A stretch of DNA of 6,299 bases from Vulcanimicrobiia bacterium. GTDB taxonomy: Bacteria; Eremiobacterota; Eremiobacteria; Baltobacterales; Baltobacteraceae. The position numbers and the translations under genes were made by a program. A model generated the notes under the pieces. That model did not search any database and was not told where the DNA came from. It saw nothing but the letters and a program-made list of their open reading frames with translations. The DNA is taken from NCBI GenBank assembly GCA_024281135.1, contig JAMXLG010000302.1, positions 1 through 6,299 of the forward strand, in the 5' to 3' direction. The number at the start of each line of letters is the position of its first letter. Position 1 is the stretch's first letter. Shown here piece by piece: positions 1 through 6,084 of this stretch.

Positions 1-1001
1 CGTGTAATCGAAGGTCCGCGTTCGATGTGCGTCACCTTCGCGCCGACACCGAAACTCGCGAGCGTGTCCTCCAAGACATGCGCGCGATTGCTGTCGTCCG
101 CCGCTTGGACTTGCGGCGGATCGAAGAGCCCGAGGTCCGGAAGATGATACGTGCGGCCTCCAAACGGTTCCGGCTGACTCGTGGCTACCGGACGCGCGGC
201 TGCGAGATCGGCAGATTCGTAGTCGCCGATGATCGTTTCTTCTTCATCCGCTAGGCGTGCCGTCACCATGGTGGGCACGACGGGCGCGAAGACAGCCGAG
301 ACGGGCGCGATCGGCGCCGAATACTCTTCGTCTTCCTCTTCTGTGTCTTCTGTGTCTTCGAATTCGTCGTCGGGCTCGTCGACATCGAAGACCGATGGAC
401 GCGCCTTTTCCGGTTTCGGCTCACGTGCCGGTAATTTTGGAAGTGCGAACGCCTCTCGCAACGAGGTGTGGCCTTCCGGAAGCGACAGCTTGAACTTCGG
501 CATCTCTGAGGGCCGCAACCGCGCGAGCCCCATGATCACGAGGCCGATTACCTTCTTCAGACTGACCTGTGTCAGGTAGAGCGTGAGCGTGAGCGCCGCA
601 ATGACGAGCACGATCCAGGCGCCGACGTTTCCGACAAGCGCCGAAAGCGCCCACCAGATATTTCCGCCTACGATGCCCCCGCGGGCCAAGCCGCTCGAGC
701 CGAAGGCCGCATCGATCATCAAGAAATAGGCGAGCGCGGCGCTGCCGAGGCTTGCGATCATGCGCGGAACGTTGATCTCGAGAAACACAATCGCGCCGAA
801 GAGTGCGATCAGCACCGGGAAAAGCGGTGCGCCTCCTCCAAACAAGTGGCGCAACCCGCCCGCCGTGAAGCGGCCGATGTTGCCCGCGTGTTCCGGCAGT
901 GCGAGAGCGATTCCGAAGAGGAGCGCCAATCCAACGGCGCCTATCCCGACGATCTCGAGATTGAGTTTTCGTGCATTCGCCTTCCGGCGTACGCGTGCCA
1001 T
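1..1001 (-). CDS. ftsK: DNA translocase FtsK/SpoIIIE, N-terminal part (partial, runs off left edge)
   Basis: FtsK-type translocases sit in the division septum and pump chromosomal DNA during segregation and dimer resolution. Reading the complement from the ATG at 1001 gives 333 codons open to the window edge. A basic N-terminus (MARVRRKANARK) is followed by about four hydrophobic segments (roughly residues 17-36, 58-76, 81-98 and 125-146), the usual FtsK membrane anchor. Next comes a linker with a strongly acidic run (about 207-227). From about residue 284 the sequence matches the family's alpha domain: YHLPDLGLFDPP, then LEDTLASFGVGAKVTHIERGPSIT, which resembles the conserved LE-TL--FGV-AKV----RGP-VT pattern. 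The RecA-like motor (Walker A/B) and gamma domain lie beyond the left edge and cannot be judged. The start is well constrained because an in-frame TAG lies 10 codons upstream of the ATG. No clear Shine-Dalgarno precedes it. SpoIIIE is an equivalent name; the family call is firm. Confidence 0.93.
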   Translation of the reverse strand, partial: MARVRRKANARKLNLEIVGIGAVGLALLFGIALALPEHAGNIGRFTAGGLRHLFGGGAPLFPVLIALFGAIVFLEINVPRMIASLGSAALAYFLMIDAAFGSSGLARGGIVGGNIWWALSALVGNVGAWIVLVIAALTLTLYLTQVSLKKVIGLVIMGLARLRPSEMPKFKLSLPEGHTSLREAFALPKLPAREPKPEKARPSVFDVDEPDDEFEDTEDTEEEDEEYSAPIAPVSAVFAPVVPTMVTARLADEEETIIGDYESADLAAARPVATSQPEPFGGRTYHLPDLGLFDPPQVQAADDSNRAHVLEDTLASFGVGAKVTHIERGPSIT

Positions 1002-1027
1002 GGAATCTATCGTTTCGTCGTCATACT

Positions 1028-1032
1028 AGGAG
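1028..1032 (+). promoter_or_regulatory. Ribosome binding site AGGAG for the TTG-started dehydrogenase
   Basis: AGGAG lies 5 nt upstream of the TTG at 1038. It decides the start of the dehydrogenase gene. The frame stays open upstream to an ATG at 846, but that extension overlaps the divergent ftsK coding region and does not resemble the enzyme family, whereas the family's first beta strand begins right after the TTG. Confidence 0.8.
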
Positions 1033-1037
1033 TTCAT

Positions 1038-2114
1038 TTGCCTACGCCCACGATCGTCGTCCTCGAAGGCGACCAGACCGGACAAGAATTGCTTGTCGAA
1101 TCGCTTCGTGTACTCGATAAATCAGTTATCGACGTTGAGCTCGCGTTCGAGCACTACGATCTCTCGCTCGAAAACCGCCGCACGACGAATAACCAAGTCG
1201 TCTATGATGCAGCCGAAGCGATGAAATCGCATAAGTTCGGCCTCAAGGCGGCGACGATTACGCCGGAACAGAAGGGCGACGTCGGATCTCCGAATGCGAT
1301 TTTGCGCAAAGCCATCGACGGTAAAGTGATCGTTCGCACCGGACGCAAACTTCCGCGCGTTCGTCCCGTCGCCGGCATCCATGCGCCGATCTCCGTTGTT
1401 CGCATGGCGGTCGGTGATGCGTACGGTGCAAAAGAATGGCGCGAAGGCGACGGCGTCAACGAGGTGGCGTATCGCACGGAGACGATCGATCGGGGCGTAT
1501 GCCGGTATGTTGCCGAGTACGCGTTTGTTCACGCAAAAAAAATGAACGCGAAAGTATTCGGCGGCCCGAAGTATACGGTGAGCCCGGTGTACGAAGGGAT
1601 GCTCAAGGAAGAGATGGACGCGGCGGCAGCGCGTCACCCTGATGTTCCATACGAGCCGCAGTTGATCGATGCGACATACGCGCTGCTGCTTTCGAATCCG
1701 GGCGACGAGCCGCTCGTGATTCCGTCGCTCAATCGTGACGGCGACTGCCTCTCGGACCTCGTCATGCAGCTCTTCGGTTCGATCGCCGGAGCGGAATCGG
1801 TGCTTCTCTCGTTCGACGACCAGCTGAAGCCGAACGTGGTCATGGCCGAAGCGCCGCACGGAACGGCGCCGCGTCTATTCGGAAAGAACGTCGCCAACCC
1901 GCTTGCGATGATCCTCGCAGCCGGGGCGCTCCTCTCGTACATTGACGATAAACGAGCCGCGAACGCTTCCCGAGCGGTGTACGAATCGGCCCTCGAGGCG
2001 GTCCACGAAGGCATCGCGACGGCCGATCTCGGCGGGAGCGCGACCACGACGGAATTCACCGACGCGGTGATTGACGGCGTCCGGCGCAAATTGGATGTCT
2101 GGAGCACTCTGTAA
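1038..2114 (+). CDS. Isocitrate/isopropylmalate dehydrogenase family protein
   Basis: A predicted cytoplasmic NAD(P)-dependent beta-decarboxylating dehydrogenase of 358 aa, close to isopropylmalate dehydrogenase length and shorter than E. coli isocitrate dehydrogenase. Family landmarks appear in order. GDQTGQE (11-17) stands where most members have GDGIGPE. SPNAILR (84-90) matches the isocitrate-binding S-x-N-x-x-L-R motif. RVRPV (107-111) and D-AYGAKEW (127-134) follow, with Tyr129 in the catalytic tyrosine position. Lys178 fits the catalytic lysine. Asp211, and NRDGDCLSDL (232-241) with Asp236 and Asp240, fit the metal ligands. HGTAP (274-278) and VANPLAMILAAGALL fit the cofactor loop. The serine motif favours an isocitrate-like substrate, but isopropylmalate, homoisocitrate or tartrate cannot be excluded. 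Arg279 occupies the position of Lys344 in NADP-type E. coli Icd (Asp in NAD-type enzymes), which hints at NADP. Translation starts at TTG 1038. No leu or TCA genes are adjacent, so context does not settle the substrate. Confidence 0.9.
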   Translation: MPTPTIVVLEGDQTGQELLVESLRVLDKSVIDVELAFEHYDLSLENRRTTNNQVVYDAAEAMKSHKFGLKAATITPEQKGDVGSPNAILRKAIDGKVIVRTGRKLPRVRPVAGIHAPISVVRMAVGDAYGAKEWREGDGVNEVAYRTETIDRGVCRYVAEYAFVHAKKMNAKVFGGPKYTVSPVYEGMLKEEMDAAAARHPDVPYEPQLIDATYALLLSNPGDEPLVIPSLNRDGDCLSDLVMQLFGSIAGAESVLLSFDDQLKPNVVMAEAPHGTAPRLFGKNVANPLAMILAAGALLSYIDDKRAANASRAVYESALEAVHEGIATADLGGSATTTEFTDAVIDGVRRKLDVWSTL

Positions 2115-2201
2115 AGATTGATTTAAACCGGGACGGAAGAACTACGGCCCTATCAGTCGCCCGTTAAGGGAGCAATCGCGGCAGGCCGAATCCCTTATAA
2201 G
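2115..2201 (+). promoter_or_regulatory. Intergenic leader of the PilZ cluster with possible hairpins
   Basis: This 87-bp gap probably holds the promoter and leader of the three-gene PilZ/glycosyltransferase cluster. Perfect 7-bp arms TAAGGGA (2165-2171) and TCCCTTA (2191-2197) can form a hairpin ending 4 nt before the ATG at 2202. A weaker bulged stem is possible between GGGAC (2130-2134) and GTCGCC (2156-2161). A TTGATT at 2118-2123 could be a -35 box, but no convincing -10 box follows at normal spacing. No T-tract follows either hairpin, so it is not an intrinsic terminator for the dehydrogenase gene. No known riboswitch was recognised. Confidence 0.35.
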
Positions 2202-3068
2202 ATGTTGTGGCTAGGCCGCCGTTCTGCCGAGGGCTCCACGGAGCAGAACAATCAACGGCAGTTTTACAGGCAGTCCATCGAGCTTCCGATCGCGATCGAG
2301 GTGGCTGGATTGCCCGCGCCCGTCTACGGAACGCTGATCAACATCTCGGAGACGGGTTGCCGCCTCCGCTCGCTCATCCTGATCGACCGCGATCGCGACG
2401 TCGAGTTCGAATTGAAGCGCCCGAACCAGCCGGCATTCCTTTTAAAGGGCCGGATCGTCACGCGCGCGACCCCTCACACAGGCGGGGGATATGAGTACGG
2501 CGTCAGCTTCGCGCACATGAGCAACACGGAGCGCTCGGCGCTCGCAGGCGAGATTCGCGAAATGCAGCGACGCGAAGCGACCGCACGAGCGGATCGGCAT
2601 CCCGCAGCGGCGCCCAAACCGGTACCGAAGAGCGGCAAGCAACGCCGGAATTCGGTGCGAACGATGGTCGAGTTTCCCATCCGCTATCGCATCGGTAATA
2701 AACCTTCGGTAGTCGCTGCGGCAAACGACGTATCGACCGGTGGCCTGCGTTTGATAACCCAAGAAGCACTTGCGGTCGACACCGTTGTCGAGATGCGCTT
2801 CACCCTTCCCAATGACTCTCTCCACGTATATCCGCCCGCGGGTGAGCGCGTGGAGATCACCCCGTTCGGTCCCCGCCGCGTGCGTATACCGGACAATCGC
2901 CGCCCCTTTGAAGAGATGACGATACATGGACGAATCGTCTCGAAGCTCCAGCCGCAACGCGGACGTGACGTGTTTGGTGTGCAGTTCACGGACGTCGACG
3001 GCTACCAGCGTGAGGAGATCGCTCGGTTCACGCATGCAGTCCAATTAGCAAAGCTCCGAACGGAATAG
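2202..3068 (+). CDS. Double PilZ-domain protein, both c-di-GMP motifs intact
   Basis: A predicted soluble c-di-GMP receptor of 288 aa with two PilZ domains and no signal peptide or membrane segment. The N-terminal domain (about 18-125) has RQFYR (19-23, RxxxR) and NISETG (47-52, [DN]xSxxG). A basic linker with KPVPKSGK (about 126-147) follows. The C-terminal domain (about 148-282) has RNSVR (149-153) and DVSTGG (176-181). Both sites therefore look able to bind c-di-GMP. The second domain carries an extra stretch of about 35 residues (204-239), rich in Arg and Pro and ending RRPFEEM, before its last strands. PilZ proteins usually pass the c-di-GMP signal to a motility, secretion or polysaccharide partner. 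This one is first in a cluster with a paralogue 16 bp downstream and then a glycosyltransferase. The ATG at 2202 has no clear Shine-Dalgarno; a TTG one codon later is an alternative. The PilZ call is strong; the partner is inferred. Confidence 0.88.
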   Translation: MLWLGRRSAEGSTEQNNQRQFYRQSIELPIAIEVAGLPAPVYGTLINISETGCRLRSLILIDRDRDVEFELKRPNQPAFLLKGRIVTRATPHTGGGYEYGVSFAHMSNTERSALAGEIREMQRREATARADRHPAAAPKPVPKSGKQRRNSVRTMVEFPIRYRIGNKPSVVAAANDVSTGGLRLITQEALAVDTVVEMRFTLPNDSLHVYPPAGERVEITPFGPRRVRIPDNRRPFEEMTIHGRIVSKLQPQRGRDVFGVQFTDVDGYQREEIARFTHAVQLAKLRTE

Positions 3069-3072
3069 TGCT

Positions 3073-3077
3073 GGGAG
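3073..3077 (+). promoter_or_regulatory. Ribosome binding site GGGAG for the second PilZ gene
   Basis: GGGAG lies 7 nt upstream of the ATG at 3085, inside the 16-bp gap after the first PilZ gene's TAG. It supports that start and independent translation within one transcript. Confidence 0.7.
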
Positions 3078-3084
3078 ATACACC

Positions 3085-3996
3085 ATGAGTTGGATTCCTA
3101 AGAAGACCGCGACGACCTCAACACCGGGGTTTGCGCGTGAAGCGCAAACCCATGCGGCCGTTGCAACCGCTCCGGCCCCGGCCGTACATCGGCCGTCACA
3201 CGCGCATTCACTCGAGATGCCAGTCGTCTTGAGCGTGCGTCGTCTGCCGGCGCCGGTGTATGGAACCCTTATGGAAATTACCGCGCACGGTGCGAAGATT
3301 CGCTCGCTCGTGCTCATGGACCGCGGTACCGAACTCGAGTTCGATCTCGGCATCGGCAGTGGTACGCCGCTGACGATTAACGGCCGCGTTGAAGCGCGGC
3401 GCAATGCTCCGACCGGCGCGCGTTTCGAGTATCACCTCGTCTTCGCGAACATGGCGGAATCGCAGATTGACGCGTTGGCGCGCCACGTCCGCGAACTCGA
3501 AGTCCGGGCCGCCGCTGCACGCTCGATTCAAAAAGCAATCGATTCAATGCCGACGACGGATCGCGAACGTCGCGGCAGCTATCGCGCGCTCACCGCGTTC
3601 CCGGTGATGTTCCGCCGCGACGCTGACAAATGGAGCGAAGGACGCGTCGTTGACATTTCGTCGACCGGCATCCGCATGAACTGCGGCGAGCTCATCGCAA
3701 TCGGAACGCTCGTCGACTTGAAACTCACGCTGCCGTCGAGCGTTCTCGATGTGTATCCCGAAGAGACCGTCGCCTACGATATGTCGCATGGCACACCGCG
3801 CCGGGTCGGAGGGCGTCCGGACATGCGCCGCCCGTTCGACGAGATGGCGATTCGTGGACGCGTCGTGACGCGATTCCAACCTGTGCGCGACCGTGAAGTC
3901 TACGGCGTTGCATTCCTCGAAATCGACGGCTACCAACGCGAAGAGATCGCTCGCTTCACCCACGCAGTGCAACTCTCGAAGATTCGGAGCACCTAG
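3085..3996 (+). CDS. Double PilZ-domain protein, N-terminal site degenerate
   Basis: A 303-aa paralogue of the preceding gene, aligning across both domains. The N-terminus (about 1-35) is rich in Ala, Thr and Pro and looks disordered. In the N-terminal PilZ-like domain (about 36-145) shared blocks such as LPAPVYGTL (54-62) are kept, but the ligand motifs are broken. RQFYR of the paralogue is RPSHA here (36-40), with the second Arg lost, and NISETG is EITAHG (64-69). The C-terminal domain (about 161-297) is intact, with RGSYR (163-167) and DISSTG (190-195). It carries the same Arg-rich insertion (about 218-254, ending RRPFDEM) and the same tail, DGYQREEIARFTHAVQL (281-297). It should therefore bind c-di-GMP only through the C-terminal domain. 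The degenerate domain may serve for dimerisation or partner contact, as YcgR-like N-terminal domains do. It ends 18 bp before the glycosyltransferase gene. Role beyond c-di-GMP sensing is inference. Confidence 0.87.
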   Translation: MSWIPKKTATTSTPGFAREAQTHAAVATAPAPAVHRPSHAHSLEMPVVLSVRRLPAPVYGTLMEITAHGAKIRSLVLMDRGTELEFDLGIGSGTPLTINGRVEARRNAPTGARFEYHLVFANMAESQIDALARHVRELEVRAAAARSIQKAIDSMPTTDRERRGSYRALTAFPVMFRRDADKWSEGRVVDISSTGIRMNCGELIAIGTLVDLKLTLPSSVLDVYPEETVAYDMSHGTPRRVGGRPDMRRPFDEMAIRGRVVTRFQPVRDREVYGVAFLEIDGYQREEIARFTHAVQLSKIRST

Positions 3997-4014
3997 AAAC
4001 GAACCGTAGGGCCC

Positions 4015-5199
4015 GTGCGGGTCCTGTTCGTACCTCGCGACGATGCCGACCGGATATTCGGTGGCGACGTCGTCCAGATGCAGAAGACCGCCGAGGCGCT
4101 CCGCGACCTCGGCGTTCTCGTTGATGTCGGTCCACCCGAAGACGCAGCCGGCGGATACGATGTCATTCACCTTTGGACAAGCCTGCATTTTCCCGACAAA
4201 CTATTCGCGCAGCTCGACCGCCTTGAAGCAGTACGCGGCAGTATTCCCGTTGCGCTCTCTACGATCTGGGCTCCGCACCACCTCGTGCGCTGGATGGATG
4301 CAGCTCGACGCTGGCTCTTCTCACGTCATCCAGATGGCGAGCATCTGAGCGTCCAAACCGCTGCTGCTGATTTAAAAGCGATCGCGTCGCGCGCGCTCGA
4401 TTTCACGATGGACGATGGCGAACGGCTCGCGGCATTCGCGCCGCACCCGTTCACTGGGTTATGCCGCCAAGTGTTGCAACGTGTCGATCTTGTTTTACCG
4501 AACTCGTGGATGGAACTGCAGGCTATCTTCACCTACCTCGGTGACTTCGCAGCGTATGGAGTCGTACCGAACGCCGTCGACGCGCACGATTTTGAAGTCG
4601 AAGGCGAACCCGATCTCCCTGCGGAGTTGCGCGCCGGTCACTATGCAATGATGAGCGCGCGTTTCGATACACGCAAGCAACAAGACTTTGCGATGCTCGC
4701 CGTCAAGGATCTCGACATTCCGATGGTATTCGTCGGCGATGCGACCGACAAAGAAATCTTCACGCGCATGCGCGCGCTCGCGACGAACCGCCGCGCCCCC
4801 GTCTTCTACTACCCGTTTCTGCCGCACAGCCGCCTTCGCCATCTTTATGCTGCCGCGCGCGTGCACGTGCTGCCGAGCATCTTTGAATCGCCGGGACTCT
4901 CGTCGATGGAAGCGGCACTACTCGACTGCGCGATTGTCACCGGCAATCTCGCCTTCGAAAGCGAGTATTTTAAAGACGGCGGCTACTATTGCGATCCGTG
5001 CGATGCGTTCTCGATTCGCGACGCTGTGAGCAACGCTTGGGAATCTTACGATGACGAAGCGGCTCGGCGGCACCATCTTGCGCAACGCATTCGCTACGAG
5101 TATACCTGGCGGCACGCCGGCGAGGCGACGTTGCGCGCCTACCGACGAAACGCGATCAATGCCACGCCGGCAAGCGCAAAGACTACGCCCAACCACTGA
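4015..5199 (+). CDS. GT4-type (GT-B fold) glycosyltransferase
   Basis: A predicted cytoplasmic retaining glycosyltransferase of 394 aa that transfers a sugar from a nucleotide-sugar donor to an unknown acceptor, typically a polysaccharide or lipid-linked glycan. It starts with the first Rossmann strand MRVLFVP and a glycine loop FGGD (15-18). The interdomain VVPNAVD (183-189) is typical of GT4. MMSARFDTRKQQ (212-223) resembles the donor-site strand with Arg/Lys. VHVLPSIFESPGLSSMEA (283-300) contains the EX7E motif with Glu291 and Glu299. A YTW (363-365) lies in the closing C-terminal helix. There is no membrane segment. The GTG at 4015 is chosen because the fold begins there; AGGG lies only 3 nt upstream, so initiation may be weak. 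The last 20 or so residues are polar and overlap the convergent transporter gene. Clustering behind two PilZ genes suggests c-di-GMP-controlled glycan synthesis. Confidence 0.9.
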   Translation: MRVLFVPRDDADRIFGGDVVQMQKTAEALRDLGVLVDVGPPEDAAGGYDVIHLWTSLHFPDKLFAQLDRLEAVRGSIPVALSTIWAPHHLVRWMDAARRWLFSRHPDGEHLSVQTAAADLKAIASRALDFTMDDGERLAAFAPHPFTGLCRQVLQRVDLVLPNSWMELQAIFTYLGDFAAYGVVPNAVDAHDFEVEGEPDLPAELRAGHYAMMSARFDTRKQQDFAMLAVKDLDIPMVFVGDATDKEIFTRMRALATNRRAPVFYYPFLPHSRLRHLYAAARVHVLPSIFESPGLSSMEAALLDCAIVTGNLAFESEYFKDGGYYCDPCDAFSIRDAVSNAWESYDDEAARRHHLAQRIRYEYTWRHAGEATLRAYRRNAINATPASAKTTPNH

Positions 5200-5993
5200 A
5201 CGGCACCGAGCCGCTCCTTCAGCACGACGCGCGCAAGAAACACGGTGCTCGCGGGATAAAGTGACGTGAGCACGGCCGCAATTGCAAGTGAGCCGTTAAA
5301 CGTAGCTAAGACGTAGAGGACGTTTGCTCCCATATCTTGCGTGCCGGAAAGAAGAATCAACGGCACCGAGGTCCTTTGCGGTCGGAAATTGGCTCGTGTG
5401 ACAAGTCCCAAGAGCGCGAGGAATACGACTGAAGCTGCGCTGGCTGCGAAGACTGCGTACATGCCGGCCTCGGGATGCGTGCGCGCGAGAAACAGCAAAA
5501 ACCCGCCGAGCGCGATACCCGATGCAACCGCTTCCTTCAGCCCGCGCGTCGAGAATTCGCGTACGCCGTCTTCGAACGTCAATGAGATCAAGACGATCGC
5601 GATGAGCGAGACGATGATGCCGATGAGTTGCTGCATTGCCAGGTGCTGACCGAAGGCGATCGATACGATGACGGGCACCGCCGCTGCAAGCACAGCGGTC
5701 ACGGGCGAGACGACGCCCATCTTTCCGATCGAGAGCGCATGGTACAGGAGCGCGATACCGACTCCGCCGCAAATGCCCGAGAGCGCGCCCCAGGCGAAAT
5801 CCGACGGCGCGGGGTGCGCGGGAATGAACGGCAACGCAATCGCAAGTACGACGAGGCCCGTGAAACGCGAGATCACCGTCACGGCGATCACCGGCGTTTG
5901 CTTCGTCGCAATACCGCCGCAAAAGTCCGCAGCGCCGTAAAAGAATGCAGCGAGAAGACTTAATGCTACTTCCACTTCATTGATATTAACCAA
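5139..5993 (-). CDS. EamA/DMT-superfamily transporter
   Basis: A predicted inner-membrane permease of the drug/metabolite transporter superfamily; the substrate is unknown. The outermost start (TTG at 5993) gives 284 aa with about ten hydrophobic helices in two EamA repeats, about residues 8-139 and 153-282. Each repeat has the typical second half: ALSIGKMGVVSPVTAVLAAA (86-105) in the first and NGSLAIAAVLTSLYPASTVF (233-252) followed by LKERLG (258-263) in the second. The usual Glu before the last helix of a repeat is present in repeat 2 (Glu260) but replaced in repeat 1 (GQHLA, 115-119). The N-terminal AFFYGAADFCGG is typical. A GTG at 5975 (MEVALSLLAAFFYG) is an attractive alternative start because a TAATAT box lies between the two candidates; neither has a Shine-Dalgarno. 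The stop TAG lies inside the 3' end of the convergent glycosyltransferase gene, a 61-bp overlap. Confidence 0.9.
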   Translation of the reverse strand: MVNINEVEVALSLLAAFFYGAADFCGGIATKQTPVIAVTVISRFTGLVVLAIALPFIPAHPAPSDFAWGALSGICGGVGIALLYHALSIGKMGVVSPVTAVLAAAVPVIVSIAFGQHLAMQQLIGIIVSLIAIVLISLTFEDGVREFSTRGLKEAVASGIALGGFLLFLARTHPEAGMYAVFAASAASVVFLALLGLVTRANFRPQRTSVPLILLSGTQDMGANVLYVLATFNGSLAIAAVLTSLYPASTVFLARVVLKERLGAVQWLGVVFALAGVALIAFRR

Positions 5994-6013
5994 AAAACGC
6001 CAAGCAGCCGCAA
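5983..6013 (-). promoter_or_regulatory. Possible promoter for the EamA transporter gene
   Basis: On the minus strand TTGCGG (6013-6008) and TAATAT (5988-5983) are separated by 19 nt, somewhat long for a sigma70-type promoter. The -10 match is good; the -35 match is moderate. Transcription would begin about 8 nt downstream, at or next to the GTG at 5975, giving a leaderless or nearly leaderless message. This is inference from consensus matching only. Confidence 0.35.
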
Positions 6014-6026
6014 CATGCGCGTTGCG
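6009..6026. repeat. Inverted repeat upstream of the transporter gene (candidate operator)
   Basis: CGCAAC (6009-6014) and GTTGCG (6021-6026) are perfect inverted arms around a 6-nt centre. The dyad overlaps the candidate -35 region of the EamA promoter, which is where a dimeric repressor would sit. It could also fold as a small RNA hairpin. No regulator gene is nearby in the window. Confidence 0.4.
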
Positions 6027-6034
6027 TCAATATC

Positions 6035-6060
6035 AAAAAACCCCGCGCCAAGGCGCGAGG
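6035..6060 (-). terminator. Intrinsic terminator of the gene entering from the right
   Basis: On the minus strand a GC-rich hairpin, CCTCGCGC with GCGCGGGG (one T-G wobble, loop CTTG), at 6060-6041 is followed directly by six T residues (6040-6035). It stands 24 nt after the stop codon of the minus-strand gene that ends at 6085. On the plus strand the hairpin is followed by CTTTTAC, so weak activity in that direction is possible, but no plus-strand gene needs it. Confidence 0.85.
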
Positions 6061-6084
6061 CTTTTACTTCTCCGATGGATTGCT

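Noticed and set aside
229..579. Serine-rich open frame on the plus strand
   Set aside because: It is the antisense of the FtsK acidic linker; Glu/Asp codons read backwards give serine runs.
846..1037. Upstream extension of the dehydrogenase gene to an ATG at 846
   Set aside because: These codons overlap the N-terminal FtsK coding region on the other strand, show no family similarity, and a well-placed AGGAG precedes the TTG at 1038.
1122..1859. 245-codon open frame on the minus strand
   Set aside because: It is a shadow inside the dehydrogenase gene: rich in Arg and His, with no recognisable domain. The plus-strand frame has clear family motifs.
2115..2201. A known c-di-GMP (GEMM-type) riboswitch
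   Set aside because: The conserved core and tetraloop-receptor sequences of GEMM riboswitches were not recognised; only generic hairpins are visible.
3544..4188. 214-codon open frame on the minus strand across the PilZ/glycosyltransferase junction
   Set aside because: Antisense to two well-supported genes and spans their junction; no domain-like sequence.
5296..5922. 208-codon open frame on the minus strand and plus-strand frames at 5341-5963
   Set aside because: All lie within the EamA transporter gene in other frames; Arg-rich or low-complexity translations without a hydrophobic helix pattern.
6025..6030. TTGACG on the minus strand as the -35 box of the transporter promoter
   Set aside because: The hexamer is good, but 17 nt downstream there is only CTGCTT, a poor -10 box; the TAATAT at 5988-5983 is too far from it.
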